The notes: generated by a model from the sequence alone, not told the origin. Counted from the stretch's first letter, positions 1 to 8,059 are shown. The stretch: DNA of 23,530 nt from Nanohaloarchaea archaeon PL-Br10_U2g5 (GCA_001564205.1 LKMY01000005.1:1-23530), one strand, 5' to 3'. Made by a program: numbers and translations.

Positions 1-321
1 AGTATGCTTTCGAACATTGTGTGATTGCCTGGGCCCCCGGCCTTCCCGGCGGGCGTTATCGTTAGGAGCGGGAATTCCCTATTAAAGACTCTGCGCCGAT
101 TATTCATATTGATAAGAGTGTGCTGTCATGCGTTTTTTCGGTTATTTTTTGTTGTTTAGTTTCTGGAATTATTAACGAAGTTGGACTCCGATTATCGATA
201 TCGAATACTACACGCCACCACGGTAGCGACGCGATCGGGCCGGAGCTTCGAGACGAACTCACTCGCCAGTCCGTGGAGCTCGACACGCTCGACGCCATGG
301 GCCTCGCCGACACCGGGCCGA
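1..321. other. Intergenic region, AT-rich core
   Basis: No intact gene is supported here. Bases 31-54 can form a GC-rich hairpin (GCCC-CCGG against CCGG-c-GGGC, loop of about five). Bases 70-205 are much richer in A/T than the rest of the window, with T-runs near 132-150. Bases 223-310 resume haloarchaeal-looking codon use in one plus-strand frame, but no convincing start or domain goes with it, and the frame later runs antisense into the next gene. The region could be an old gene remnant or an insertion scar. Confidence 0.5.
31..54. terminator. Possible GC-rich hairpin
   Basis: The arms GCCCCCGG and CCGGCGGGC pair with one bulged C around a short CCTTC-type loop. It could end transcription of a gene to the left of the window. 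No T-tract follows directly, so this rests on the base-pairing alone. Confidence 0.2.
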
Positions 322-657
322 CTACTCTCGGAGCCGCGACAGCTCCGCGTCGGGAATCACGAACTCTCGGGTTCCGGGTTCGTAGACGACGAGGCTCCCG
401 GCGACGAGCGCCATCGACGCCGCCAGCAACCCGCTGTTAATGAGGAGCAACACCGCCGGGTTCGCGAACCCCGTCTGAAACGCGGCGACCGGCGTCGCCA
501 CCGCGGCGACGATCATCAGTCCAAACCCGACCGCGAGATACGCCATCGCCGCCCGGCCTGACGACCGATACGCCGACAGCGCGAACGCCAGTAGCGTCGC
601 GCTCGCGCCGGCCAACACAGTGGTCGTCACGAGATACAACCCCTCGATCAGTTCCAT
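322..657 (-). CDS. Small three-helix membrane protein (haloarchaeal DUF7521-like)
   Basis: This 111-residue protein has three clear hydrophobic segments at about residues 7-28, 38-60 and 67-91, a short basic loop RSSGR at 31-35 between the first two, and a charged C-terminal tail of about 18 residues. It has no signal peptide and no catalytic motif. Size and topology match a haloarchaeal family of unknown function (I believe DUF7521; not verified) that is commonly found next to winged-helix regulators. Here it diverges from exactly such a gene at 839. The start is ATG at 657, about 26 bp from a strong TATA box, so the mRNA is probably leaderless. I infer a membrane partner or target of the neighbouring regulator, but no biochemical role can be read from the sequence. 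Confidence 0.8.
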   Translation of the reverse strand: MELIEGLYLVTTTVLAGASATLLAFALSAYRSSGRAAMAYLAVGFGLMIVAAVATPVAAFQTGFANPAVLLLINSGLLAASMALVAGSLVVYEPGTREFVIPDAELSRLRE

Positions 658-678
658 ACGCTCCGTGTCGAGAGGCGG

Positions 679-686
679 TTTATAAA
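679..686 (-). promoter_or_regulatory. TATA box of the 322-657 membrane protein
   Basis: TTTATAAA is centred about 26 bp before the ATG at 657, which predicts transcription starting at or next to the start codon. Confidence 0.65.
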
Positions 687-711
687 CCCACGGCGTCGAC
701 TATCACCGCCG

Positions 712-774
712 ATAACACAGTGGGTTATGCCGACGTCGAAGAGCCGTAAGCAGCCCGCAAACGCGTTGCATAAC
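712..774. repeat. ATAAC/GTTAT repeats in the divergent promoter region
   Basis: ATAAC at 712-716 and GTTAT at 724-728 form a short inverted repeat. GTTATGC at 724-730 is repeated in inverse as GCATAAC at 768-774. A further GATAACG lies at 829-835, just before the winged-helix start codon. They lie between two divergent genes, where an autoregulator would bind. The arms are short, so chance is possible. Confidence 0.3.
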
Positions 775-804
775 GGCGTTTCGAACGTTTCTCCCACCGG
801 TACC

Positions 805-811
805 CTTTTAA
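805..811 (+). promoter_or_regulatory. TATA box of the winged-helix regulator
   Basis: CTTTTAA lies about 30 bp before the ATG at 839, preceded by a C/G-rich stretch as expected around a BRE. A leaderless or very short leader is predicted. Confidence 0.5.
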
Positions 812-838
812 TCCCAAGAATCAACAGCGATAACGTGA

Positions 839-1177
839 ATGGTAGAAGACGACCTGATCACGGTGCTCGGTAATAAGTACAACACGGATATCCTGACAGC
901 GACGGGCGACGCGAAGTCCGCACAGGACCTCAGCGACGAGCTCGAAGTCCCCATCGCGACGTGTTACCGCCGGATCAACGAGCTGGAGGAGGCTGACCTC
1001 CTGGAGCTCCACGACCGCCCGCTCTCCGATGAACACCGTCGCGTGAAGGTGTACCGCCGGAAAGTCGACGGCGTCGGCGTCGATTTCCGCAACGGACTCA
1101 CCGTCGGAATCGAGGAGCGCTCCGCGGTGAAAAACCGTCTCGACGACGTGTGGCGTGATCTCTCGTCCAGACAGTGA
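839..1177 (+). CDS. Winged helix-turn-helix transcriptional regulator
   Basis: This 112-residue soluble protein is built as a single winged-helix domain. Residues 7-22 (ITVLGNKYNTDIL region) form the usual first helix, residues 26-52 give the helix-turn-helix (AQDLSDELEVPIATCYRRI and following), and the basic hairpin at about 66-75 (HRRVKVYRRK) is the wing. The pattern fits ArsR-like haloarchaeal regulators. No ligand-binding domain is present, and the single cysteine C42 lies within the recognition helix. It diverges from the three-helix membrane protein and converges on the KaiC-like gene with 22 bp between the stops. Paired ATAAC-type repeats in the shared upstream region could be its operator. 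The DNA-binding fold is secure; the regulated genes are inferred only from position. Confidence 0.85.
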   Translation: MVEDDLITVLGNKYNTDILTATGDAKSAQDLSDELEVPIATCYRRINELEEADLLELHDRPLSDEHRRVKVYRRKVDGVGVDFRNGLTVGIEERSAVKNRLDDVWRDLSSRQ

Positions 1178-1199
1178 CGGTCCCTCCGCGCTTCGCGAG

Positions 1200-1928
1200 C
1201 TAGAACGAGGGTCCGTCCGACCCGCCCATCATCGAAAATCCGCCGGCCCGCTCGTGGACGGTGATTCCCCCCTCACCGATCTCCATCGGGAAGATGTCGG
1301 TGTCGATATCCTGCTTTCGCATCTTCGCTACCCAGACGTATCGGTTGACACCGGAGTCCGTCGGCGTCTGGATGAAGTAGATGTTCCCGTCCGTCAGGAA
1401 GTTCTCCAACCCCACTTCCGTGTCCGGGAACACCGCTCCCTGTTCGTTGATAAGCAGCGACGTCAACCCGTTCGCCTTGAGGATATCCGAGAACTTCAGC
1501 AGGTACGTCCGTTTCTCCTGTTCAGCGTCGAAAAAGAGCTGAAACATCGATAATGAGTCGAGGACGAGTCGGTCGAACCCGCCGTCCTCGATCGTGTCGA
1601 GCAGTCGGTCGACCGCTGTCGAGAAGTCGGTCTCGCGGAGCATCTCGCGTTTGTCTAAGATGACGATGTCACCGTCGTCGACCGCGTCGCCGAAGCCGTC
1701 GAGCCCGATCGAGTCGGCGGCGCCGCGGATGTCTGCGCTGTCCTCCTCGAAGGAGACGTACACGCCACGTTCGTCGTGTTCGCTGACGCCGTGGTGGAGG
1801 TATTGGATTCCGAAGATGCTCTTGCCGGTGCCGGGGTTCCCGGAGACGAGAACCGTCGATCGCTCCGTGATGCCGCCGGAAAGGATCGAGTCGAGCCCCT
1901 CGACCCCTGTAGAGACGAGTTCTGACAT
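1200..1928 (-). CDS. KaiC/RAD55-like single-domain ATPase
   Basis: This 242-residue RecA-fold ATPase has a Walker A motif GNPGTGKS at residues 30-37, the KaiC-type catalytic glutamates at E61-E62 (SFEED) and a Walker B strand LVLDS at 121-125. It opens with the family signature STGVEGLDSILSGG. Only one KaiC domain is present, whereas circadian KaiC has two, so this is one of the many archaeal KaiC-like proteins of uncertain signalling role. The start is ATG at 1928: a TATA-like element lies about 30 bp upstream. The frame stays open much further upstream, to 2549, but that part is antisense to the HalX gene. The gene diverges from the HalX response regulator, and such ATPases are frequently found beside signal-transduction genes in haloarchaea. 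The substrate or partner is unknown. Confidence 0.9.
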   Translation of the reverse strand: MSELVSTGVEGLDSILSGGITERSTVLVSGNPGTGKSIFGIQYLHHGVSEHDERGVYVSFEEDSADIRGAADSIGLDGFGDAVDDGDIVILDKREMLRETDFSTAVDRLLDTIEDGGFDRLVLDSLSMFQLFFDAEQEKRTYLLKFSDILKANGLTSLLINEQGAVFPDTEVGLENFLTDGNIYFIQTPTDSGVNRYVWVAKMRKQDIDTDIFPMEIGEGGITVHERAGGFSMMGGSDGPSF

Positions 1929-1953
1929 TCGTCTCGTTGTTAGCGGTGCGAGT

Positions 1954-1962
1954 ACATAAAAG
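1954..1962 (-). promoter_or_regulatory. TATA-like element of the KaiC-like gene
   Basis: CTTTTATGT on the minus strand is centred about 30 bp before the ATG at 1928. It supports that start over the longer open frame. Confidence 0.5.
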
Positions 1963-1965
1963 ACG

Positions 1966-2106
1966 ATCCGACGGAGCCGGACGGATCGCCGACCGAAACA
2001 TATCCGACGGTCGGCGAGGCCGACGGCGATAGCTTTATTTCTCGACACAACACCCATTGTATATCGTTGGTGACGCGCCCCCCGTCGACTCCGAGGGTGA
2101 TCGGCG
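1966..2106. promoter_or_regulatory. kaiC-like/halX divergent control region
   Basis: A direct repeat ATCCGACGG occurs at 1966-1974 and 2002-2010. CTTTATTT at 2033-2040 and TTGTATAT near 2056-2063 are two TATA candidates for the HalX gene. GAGGGTGATC at 2093-2102 resembles a Shine-Dalgarno sequence in front of the GTG start at 2107. An in-frame TGA at 2098 rules out any longer version of that gene. Confidence 0.45.
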
Positions 2107-2670
2107 GTGAGCGGCTCATCTGTCCTCGTCGTCGAGGACGAGCCTGACATTGCCGCGCTGTACGCGGGATTTCTCGAAGAGCGGTACGCCGTCACCGTCG
2201 CGGAGACTGCCGCCGAAGCGATCGACCGGGTCGATCGCACCATCGACGTCGTGTTACTCGATCGACGACTTCCTGACGAGAGCGGCGATACGGTGCTCGA
2301 ACACATCCGCGAGTCAGGGTACGACTGCCGCGTTGCGATGGTCACCGCTGTCGAGCCCGACTTCGACATCATCGACATGGGATTCGACCTATACCTCACT
2401 AAGCCGGTCAGCCGCGCGAAGCTACTCGCAGCGATCAACACCCTACTCACCCGGAGCGAGTACGACGAACTCGTCCAGCAGGCTGCGGCGCTCGCGAGCA
2501 AGCGCGCGCTTCTCAACTCGGAGAAACCGGCCGCCCAGCGCGAGGACAACGAGTCGTACGCCGAACTGGTCGACCAACTGGAGAGCCTCGACGGCGATAT
2601 CGACGACCTCAGCGAGTCGCTCTCCTCGGACGATTACCGGGCGATGTTCCGGGACCTCGGCGAGGCCTGA
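2107..2670 (+). CDS. HalX-domain response regulator
   Basis: This 187-residue protein has an N-terminal receiver domain (about 4-115) followed by a coiled, acidic C-terminal HalX domain (about 115-185). Receiver landmarks are all visible: acidic pocket E10-D11, phosphoacceptor D52 (VVLLDRRLPD), T80 and K99 (TKP). HalX is a haloarchaeal output domain of unknown mechanism, with no recognised DNA-binding motif. The start is GTG at 2107: an in-frame stop lies 9 bases upstream, and a Shine-Dalgarno-like GAGGGTGATC precedes it, unlike the mostly leaderless genes around it. No histidine kinase is encoded nearby, so it is an orphan regulator. It diverges from the KaiC-like ATPase, and a functional link between the two is plausible but only positional. 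It converges on the RecJ-like gene. Confidence 0.92.
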   Translation: MSGSSVLVVEDEPDIAALYAGFLEERYAVTVAETAAEAIDRVDRTIDVVLLDRRLPDESGDTVLEHIRESGYDCRVAMVTAVEPDFDIIDMGFDLYLTKPVSRAKLLAAINTLLTRSEYDELVQQAAALASKRALLNSEKPAAQREDNESYAELVDQLESLDGDIDDLSESLSSDDYRAMFRDLGEA

Positions 2671-2746
2671 GCCGGCAGCATCGAGGGAAGCTGGCAGCGC
2701 CGATAGCAGAACCGTGGCGTCGATGTCTCGGAATCGGGTTCTCCTC

Positions 2747-4168
2747 TCACGATAGCTGCTGGCCGACGAGCTTGTCGGCCGACTGGATGAACGCGTCTCG
2801 CCCGTCGACGGGAATCGTCGCGCCCGCAGCGACGTCGTGGCCACCGCCGTCGCCGCCGACTGACTGACTCGCTTCTCGCATCACCACCGAGAGATCGAGC
2901 CCTCGTCGAACGAGCGCGTGTGACCCTCTCGAAGACACCTTCAGCTCCGTCGCGCTCTCCTCCGCAAACGCGATCACGGGTTTCGATCGGTCGACAGCCG
3001 GCGAGCCGACCGCCATCCCCGCGATGATACCGACGATCGTCTCGCGGATCCGCGAGCCCGCGTCGAACCACTGGATCTCGTCTTCGTGGGTGACTCCCTC
3101 CGTCTTCACCCACTGAAGCCCCTCCGAGAGGTTTCGGCGGTGGGTCCGGAGGAGCCGCCGCGCCTCGGCGAGCGCGTCACCGCGGTCGCCCAGACACACC
3201 GCTAACCCGACGTCGCCCCGGTCGTAGCGGGCGGTGGCGTTGAGCAGCGTCGAGAACTCGCTAACGTCTCGTAGCTCGGTGCCGGGCTCCTCGTGGGCGA
3301 GCGTGTAGGAGGTGCCGACGAGCGATTCGATCCGCGCCGCGGGGACCCCGGAGGCGACGGCTCGGCGCATCAGCGCGGACGCGAGCGTCTGGCGCTCCTC
3401 GCCGTCGAGGTCGACCCAGCGGCGCCATTCGCCGTCGTGTTTCACGTCGATGTCGAGATCGGTCAGAAACGAGATCGCGCCCGCTTCGTCGTTCGAGACA
3501 CCCGGTATCTGCACGTCCGAGGCGTACTCCAGCAGCTTCGGGAGCGGTCGCGTCTGTCTGCCGTACAGGTCTAGGTCGGTCCGCGTCTCGATCACGCCGA
3601 CGTCGACGCCGTCAGCGACGATCGCCTCGTTGGCACCGACGAGCCCACCGTCGGAGTCCTGCATGTCACCGACCGCGCCGACGACCGCCAACCCAGCGAG
3701 ATCGCGGTTGTCACCGTCGGGGCCTTCGAGCGCGCGAGCGAGAACGTAGCTCGCCCCTGCTCCCGACAGCTCGCTCGCACCGTTGATCCCCTCAAGCAGG
3801 GGATTGAGGTGGAACTCTGTGTCGGGGTCGGCCGGCTGGTGGTGGTCAGCGATGATCGGGGTGAACTCACCGGCGGATTCGTGCGGGGCGATGACGTCGA
3901 GCTGTCCGGAGCCGAAGTCGGTGAACAACACCGTCTCGAACTCCCGGGCGGCAATCTCGGCGACGGCCGCCTCGTCCAACTGCTTCTCGAAGACTATCTC
4001 GTGGTCTATCCCGGCCCGGGCGAGCGCCGACGAGGCGATCGCGGCGCTGGTGATCCCATCGGCATCGATGTGGGAGGCGAGCAGGACGCGATCCGCTGCG
4101 CGGAGGCGCTCGGCGCAGGCGTCAGCGCGCTCAGCGAGGTCGGGTACGGGTATGCCGGCGGCTGCCAT
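2747..4168 (-). CDS. recJ: DHH/DHHA1 single-strand exonuclease, RecJ/GAN-like
   Basis: This 473-residue phosphoesterase belongs to the DHH superfamily. Visible metal-binding motifs are H33-D35-D37 (SHIDADG), D84 (FTDFGSG), D108-H109-H110 (IADHHQP) and D168 (VGAVGD). The C-terminal DHHA1 domain carries the GGGH signature at 441-444. Archaeal members include the GINS-associated nuclease GAN and RecJ-like exonucleases acting at replication forks and in repair, and haloarchaea usually carry several paralogues. The most familiar archaeal arrangement next to ribosomal protein S15 is absent here, so which paralogue this is cannot be settled from the window. The start is ATG at 4168 with a TATA-like element about 28 bp upstream. 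An epimerase gene lies 84 bp upstream on the same strand with no obvious functional tie. Confidence 0.9.
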   Translation of the reverse strand: MAAAGIPVPDLAERADACAERLRAADRVLLASHIDADGITSAAIASSALARAGIDHEIVFEKQLDEAAVAEIAAREFETVLFTDFGSGQLDVIAPHESAGEFTPIIADHHQPADPDTEFHLNPLLEGINGASELSGAGASYVLARALEGPDGDNRDLAGLAVVGAVGDMQDSDGGLVGANEAIVADGVDVGVIETRTDLDLYGRQTRPLPKLLEYASDVQIPGVSNDEAGAISFLTDLDIDVKHDGEWRRWVDLDGEERQTLASALMRRAVASGVPAARIESLVGTSYTLAHEEPGTELRDVSEFSTLLNATARYDRGDVGLAVCLGDRGDALAEARRLLRTHRRNLSEGLQWVKTEGVTHEDEIQWFDAGSRIRETIVGIIAGMAVGSPAVDRSKPVIAFAEESATELKVSSRGSHALVRRGLDLSVVMREASQSVGGDGGGHDVAAGATIPVDGRDAFIQSADKLVGQQLS

Positions 4169-4193
4169 TACCCCGAGTTGGCGCGTCGTGACG

Positions 4194-4201
4194 GATAAAC
4201 T
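4194..4201 (-). promoter_or_regulatory. TATA-like element of the RecJ-like gene
   Basis: AGTTTATC on the minus strand is centred about 28 bp before the ATG at 4168. It suggests that the nuclease is transcribed from its own leaderless promoter and not only by read-through from the epimerase gene. Confidence 0.45.
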
Positions 4202-4252
4202 GTCGCTTCGGGGGTGGGGGTCCGTCTTACCGATGTGGAGGGGCCGAAACGG

Positions 4253-5266
4253 TCAGCGTTCGGCGTCGAACCCGTCAGCCGCCTCGCGCCACTCTTGGAT
4301 CACCGCGTCGTCATTCTCTGAGTGCCACGGGTCGATCCCGACCGTCGACTCGATGGCGTCGGCCGCTCGGCGGACGCCGGCCTCGAAGTCGACCGTGTAC
4401 TCGAATCTGAGGTCGCGACGCGCCTTCGCGTTGTCGAACACGGTGGTGTACCGGAGATGATCGGCGAGGAGATCGGTCCGCTCCGGCAGCCGACGCTTGA
4501 GGAGGTCGGTCGGAATGTGGACGAGTTCCGGCTCGGGAGCGTCGAGAGCGCGCGCGACCCGGTGATGGTACTGGTTCCAAGTCATCGGCTCCTCGCTGGT
4601 GACGTGGTACGCCTCGCCATACGCGGCCTCGTTGCCGACGGCGGCGACGAACGCGCCCGCAACGTCGTCGCGGTGGCAGGCGCCCCACAGCGAGGTCCCG
4701 TCACCGTGGACGATCACGGGTTTCCCCTTTCGGATGCGGTCGAGGTAGTAGCTCCCGGACCCGAGCGTGTGGAGGACCGGCCCCCGATCGCCGTAGGTGC
4801 TCCACGGTCGGATCACGGTCGTCGCGAACGCATCGCCGTGAGCGTCGAAAAAGACGTCCTCGGCGGCGGCCTTGTCGGCGGCGTACACGCTGACGGGCTC
4901 CGCACCCGTTTCCGACTCGCGGGGCGCGGACTCCGTGATCGGCTGATCCGCTGGCGGCCGGCGGTAGACGTCGACGGTCGAGCAGAACACGTACTGGTCG
5001 ACGGCCCCGGCGAACGTCTCGACAGCGACGCGGGCGGTTTCGGGGCCGAAACAGACCGTGTCGATCACGCAGTCCGGGTCGACCTCGGCGGCCCGTTCAA
5101 GCTCCTCGCGGGAGTTCCGATCGCCGCGGCGGAACGAGACGGCGGCTGGCACGTCCGCCTCGGTGGTCCCCCGGGTGAATGCGACGACCTCGTGGCCCGC
5201 TGCGACGAGCCCTCGAGTGATCCCGGTGCCGATGAGCCCGGTGCCGCCGATAATGAGCACGCGCAT
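4253..5266 (-). CDS. NAD-dependent epimerase/dehydratase (extended SDR)
   Basis: This 337-residue protein opens with a Rossmann nucleotide-binding motif GGTGLIG at residues 7-13. Catalytic residues expected in extended SDR enzymes are visible: S96 (FCSTVDVY) and Y128-x3-K132 (YAADK). The middle segment resembles sugar-nucleotide epimerases and related reductases (VIRPWSTYGD, then HRDDVAGAF), and the C-terminal 100 residues form the variable substrate domain. The substrate cannot be identified; a nucleotide sugar is one possibility, and a thioester or small aldehyde is another. The start is ATG at 5266, only about 20 bp from a weak TTAAGTAG-type element, and the first residues give a perfect SDR N-terminus. 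The gene diverges from metY and lies upstream of the RecJ-like nuclease. Neither neighbour clarifies the pathway. Confidence 0.88.
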   Translation of the reverse strand: MRVLIIGGTGLIGTGITRGLVAAGHEVVAFTRGTTEADVPAAVSFRRGDRNSREELERAAEVDPDCVIDTVCFGPETARVAVETFAGAVDQYVFCSTVDVYRRPPADQPITESAPRESETGAEPVSVYAADKAAAEDVFFDAHGDAFATTVIRPWSTYGDRGPVLHTLGSGSYYLDRIRKGKPVIVHGDGTSLWGACHRDDVAGAFVAAVGNEAAYGEAYHVTSEEPMTWNQYHHRVARALDAPEPELVHIPTDLLKRRLPERTDLLADHLRYTTVFDNAKARRDLRFEYTVDFEAGVRRAADAIESTVGIDPWHSENDDAVIQEWREAADGFDAER

Positions 5267-5397
5267 ACCGCATCGTCCGCGCCGGCCTACTTAACTACAA
5301 ACCGGCGGGCGGCGTCCGTTCTCTCGTCGACGACGCTATTTCACAGGTACCGCCGATTCGACCGTCTCGATCAGAGGCACCATTTGCCGTAACTGAC

Positions 5398-5405
5398 GGT
5401 TATAG
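5398..5405 (+). promoter_or_regulatory. TATA box of metY
   Basis: GGTTATAG is centred about 31 bp before the ATG at 5433 but only 4 bp before the alternative ATG at 5406. It therefore argues for the downstream start. Confidence 0.5.
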
Positions 5406-5434
5406 ATGTGTGAAGATATATGCACTACACACAT
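5406..5434. promoter_or_regulatory. Long inverted repeat covering the metY start, putative operator
   Basis: ATGTGTG at 5406-5412 is exactly mirrored by CACACAT at 5428-5434. The match continues inward as AG against CT after one unmatched base, so 9 of 10 positions per arm agree. The repeat begins directly after the TATA box, spans the predicted transcription start and overlaps the ATG. A repressor bound there would block polymerase. The binding protein is unknown; control by methionine or sulfur status is an inference. Confidence 0.5.
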
Positions 5435-6725
5435 GACACGTGGGTTCAACACCCGGAGTCTCCACGCCGGCGCGGAGCCCGACCCGGTGACCGGGTCACG
5501 CGCGACCCCGATCCACCAGACGACGTCGTTCGTCTTCGACGACGCGGACACGGCGGCGGAGCTGTACGCGCTCCGGGCGGAGGGCCACATCTACTCCCGG
5601 CTCTCGAACCCGACCGTGAGCGTCCTCGAAGACCGAATTGCCGACCTCTCCGGCGGCTCTGACGCCGTCGCGACCGGCTCGGGGATGGCCGCGTTCGACG
5701 CGATCACGACCGTGCTCGCGAGCGCGGGCGACAACATCGTCGCCAGCTCCGAGATGTACGGCGGGACGGCCGCCTACCTCACCAGCATCGCGAACCGACG
5801 CGGGGTCGAGGCGCGGCTCGTCGACACGCTCGATTACGAGGCTTATGAGACGGTCATCGACGAGGACACCGCGTTCGTCCACGTGGAGACGGTCGCGAAC
5901 CCCTCGCTGGTCACGCCCGACTTCGAGCGGCTCGCCGAGATCGCCCACGATCGCGCGGTCCCGCTCGTCGTCGACAACACCTTCGCGACCCCGTACCTTT
6001 GTCGGCCGTTTGAGCACGGTGCCGATATCGTCTGGGAGTCGACAACGAAGTGGATCACAGGCAACGGGACGACCGTCGGCGGCGTCGTCGTCGACGGCGG
6101 CCAGTTCCCGTGGGACCACCCGGATGCCGATTACGACGAGCTCGACGGCAAATCGCCCGGCTTCCCGATCGACTTCGTCGAGCGGTTCGGCGACGCCGCC
6201 TTCGCCAACGTCGCCCGCCAGCGCGGCGTGCGCCCGACCGGCGGCCAGCAGTCGCCGTTCGACGCGTGGCAGACGATTCAGGGGCTCAACACCCTTCCGC
6301 TGCGGATGGAACGGCACTGCGAGAACGCCCGGGCGGTCGCCGAGTACCTCCGCGACGACGACCGCGTCGGCTGGGTGACGTACCCCGGCTTCGAAGATCA
6401 CCCGAGCCACGAGAACGCGGGGACGTATCTGAAGGATTACGGCGGGATGGTCACTTTCGGCGTCGACGGCGGCTTCGAGGCCGCGAAAACGCTGTGTGAG
6501 TCCGTCGATCTGACGAGCTTCCTCGCGAACATCGGCGACGCGAAGACCCTCGTCATCCATCCCGCCTCCACGACACACGCGCAGATGGATCCCGAACAGC
6601 AGCGGCTCGCCGGCGTCTTCCCGGATATGCTCCGGCTCTCGGTCGGCATCGAAGACGTCTCGGACGTGATCGCCGACCTCGACGAGGGGTTGGCCGCGGG
6701 CGAGCGCGCCGCCTCGGAGGCCTGA
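5433..6725 (+). CDS. metY: O-acetylhomoserine sulfhydrylase
   Basis: This 430-residue PLP enzyme belongs to the Cys/Met metabolism family. It converts O-acetylhomoserine plus sulfide into homocysteine and acetate. The PLP lysine is K206 in [11 protein letters not shown], preceded by the cofactor-contacting D181 (VVDNTF). [12 protein letters not shown] (55-66) and GSGMAAFDA (82-90) are family signatures, and the C-terminal [14 protein letters not shown] completes the fold. Length matches typical MetY. I chose ATG at 5433 because the TATA box at 5398-5405 would place transcription start near 5427 and because the family N-terminus begins at [10 protein letters not shown]. The frame also contains an ATG nine codons upstream at 5406. 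The next gene, metX, starts 5 bp after the stop and supplies the substrate, so the two form an operon. Cystathionine-forming relatives are less likely given that partner. Confidence 0.94.
   Translation: MTRGFNTRSLHAGAEPDPVTGSRATPIHQTTSFVFDDADTAAELYALRAEGHIYSRLSNPTVSVLEDRIADLSGGSDAVATGSGMAAFDAITTVLASAGDNIVASSEMYGGTAAYLTSIANRRGVEARLVDTLDYEAYETVIDEDTAFVHVETVANPSLVTPDFERLAEIAHDRAVPLVVDNTFATPYLCRPFEHGADIVWESTTKWITGNGTTVGGVVVDGGQFPWDHPDADYDELDGKSPGFPIDFVERFGDAAFANVARQRGVRPTGGQQSPFDAWQTIQGLNTLPLRMERHCENARAVAEYLRDDDRVGWVTYPGFEDHPSHENAGTYLKDYGGMVTFGVDGGFEAAKTLCESVDLTSFLANIGDAKTLVIHPASTTHAQMDPEQQRLAGVFPDMLRLSVGIEDVSDVIADLDEGLAAGERAASEA
6716..6720 (+). promoter_or_regulatory. Shine-Dalgarno of metX inside the metY end
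   Basis: GGAGG lies within the last codons of metY, 10 bases before the metX ATG at 6731. It suggests that the second cistron uses ribosome re-entry or coupling. Confidence 0.5.
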
Positions 6726-6730
6726 TCGAT

Positions 6731-8014
6731 ATGAGCACAACGCCATCCGACGACGGTGTCGTCGCGCTCGGCGAGTTCGAGTTCGAGTGCGGCCAGTCCG
6801 TCCCGAACCTGGAGATCGCCTACGAGACCCACGGCGAGTTCGACGGCGACAACGTCGTGTTGGTCTGTCACGCGCTCACCGGGAGTCAGAACGTCGCGCG
6901 GTCGCCGTCGCCCGAGCGAGACGCTGGACAGGCCGGCCAGGCCCGCGCGTGGTGGGACGACATCGTTGGCCCCGGGAAGGCGATCGACACGACGGAGTAC
7001 TACGTCGTCTGTGCGAACGTTCCGGGCTCCTGTTACGGCACCACGGGGCCGACGAGCGAGCGTCCGGCGGACCTCGACCTCCCGGACGAACCCGACCACG
7101 ACCGGTGGGGGACGCTCTTCCCGCCGGTACAGGTCGAAGACTGGACGCGCGCACAACGGCGCCTGCTCGATCACCTCGGCGTGGGGCGGCTTCGGGCGGT
7201 CGTCGGCGGGAGCGTCGGTGGGATGAACGTCTTAGAGTGGGCGAAGCGGTACCCCGACGACGTCGATCGGATCGCCGCCATCGCCACCGCCGGCCGCCTC
7301 GACGCGCAGTGTCTCGCGCTCGACGCGGTCGCTCGTCGAGCGATCCGCGCAGACTCGAGCTGGAACGGAGGCGACTACTACGGCGAGGACCGCCCGTCAC
7401 CGGACGAGGGGCTCGCGCTGGCCAGACAGATCGGTCACATCATGTATCTCTCGAAGGCGTCGATGGAGCGCAAGTTCGGCCGGCGCTCGGCCGGCCGCGA
7501 CTCGCTGACCCGCGAAGAGGGCGACCTCGGGTTACCGCCGGAGCCGACCGCGGCGTTCTTCCCGTACCGCGAGGTGGAGTCGTACCTCGATTATCAGGCG
7601 GAGGGGTTCAGCGAGCGGTTCGACGCCAACAGCTACCTCTACCTCACGCGCGCGATGGACGAGTACGACCTCTCGGCGGGTCACGGGACGGACGCCGACG
7701 CGATCGCGGCCTTCGAGGGAGAGGCGCTGTTGTTAAGCTTCACGGCCGACTGGCATTTCACCGTCGAGCAGTCGTCGTCGCTGGCGACCGCCTTCCGTAC
7801 TCGCGAGGTGCCGGTCGCCCACCACGTGATCGACTCCGACCACGGCCACGACGCGTTCCTCGTGGAGCCCGAACACGTGGGTCCGCCGCTCCGTGACTTC
7901 CTCGCCGATGGGATCGCTGGTCGGGCAGTCTCCGATGACGGCAGTGACGAGACGAAGTCCGCACGGCCCGAGTCAGAGCACGCTCCCGTCCACGCGAGCC
8001 TATTTAAGGGATAG
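6731..8014 (+). CDS. metX: Homoserine O-acetyltransferase
   Basis: This 427-residue alpha/beta-hydrolase transfers an acetyl group from acetyl-CoA to homoserine, the step before MetY. The nucleophile is S161 in [12 protein letters not shown]. The acid is probably D340 (SFTADWHF), and the base is H373 in DHGHDAFL. Other family blocks are CHALTGS (46-52), [14 protein letters not shown] (74-87) and GSCYGTTGP (99-107). Active-site sequence and size fit the MetX acetyltransferase group, although some members accept succinyl-CoA and that cannot be excluded. The last 35 or so residues after the family core are acidic and look like a halophilic tail. The gap to metY is 5 bp, with an SD-like GGAGG inside the metY end. 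It converges with the small protein at 8060 across 45 bp. Confidence 0.95.
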   Translation: MSTTPSDDGVVALGEFEFECGQSVPNLEIAYETHGEFDGDNVVLVCHALTGSQNVARSPSPERDAGQAGQARAWWDDIVGPGKAIDTTEYYVVCANVPGSCYGTTGPTSERPADLDLPDEPDHDRWGTLFPPVQVEDWTRAQRRLLDHLGVGRLRAVVGGSVGGMNVLEWAKRYPDDVDRIAAIATAGRLDAQCLALDAVARRAIRADSSWNGGDYYGEDRPSPDEGLALARQIGHIMYLSKASMERKFGRRSAGRDSLTREEGDLGLPPEPTAAFFPYREVESYLDYQAEGFSERFDANSYLYLTRAMDEYDLSAGHGTDADAIAAFEGEALLLSFTADWHFTVEQSSSLATAFRTREVPVAHHVIDSDHGHDAFLVEPEHVGPPLRDFLADGIAGRAVSDDGSDETKSARPESEHAPVHASLFKG

Positions 8015-8059
8015 CTTCGGCCGAGCCGTACCGGCTACTCGTTCGCTCGTTCTGGCCGC

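Noticed and set aside
1929..2549. Upstream extension of the KaiC-like open frame (449 codons in total)
   Set aside because: It is antisense to the HalX gene, is serine/arginine-rich, and the TATA-like element and KaiC N-terminus support ATG 1928.
4322..5392. Long plus-strand open frame opposite the epimerase
   Set aside because: No domain is visible and it is the antisense shadow of a GC-rich gene with clear SDR motifs.
5406..5432. Longer metY with nine extra codons from ATG 5406
   Set aside because: The TATA box ends directly before it, leaving no room for transcription start, and family members begin at the later methionine.
5496..6746. Long minus-strand open frame opposite metY
   Set aside because: It has no recognisable motif; metY has all its active-site residues on the other strand.
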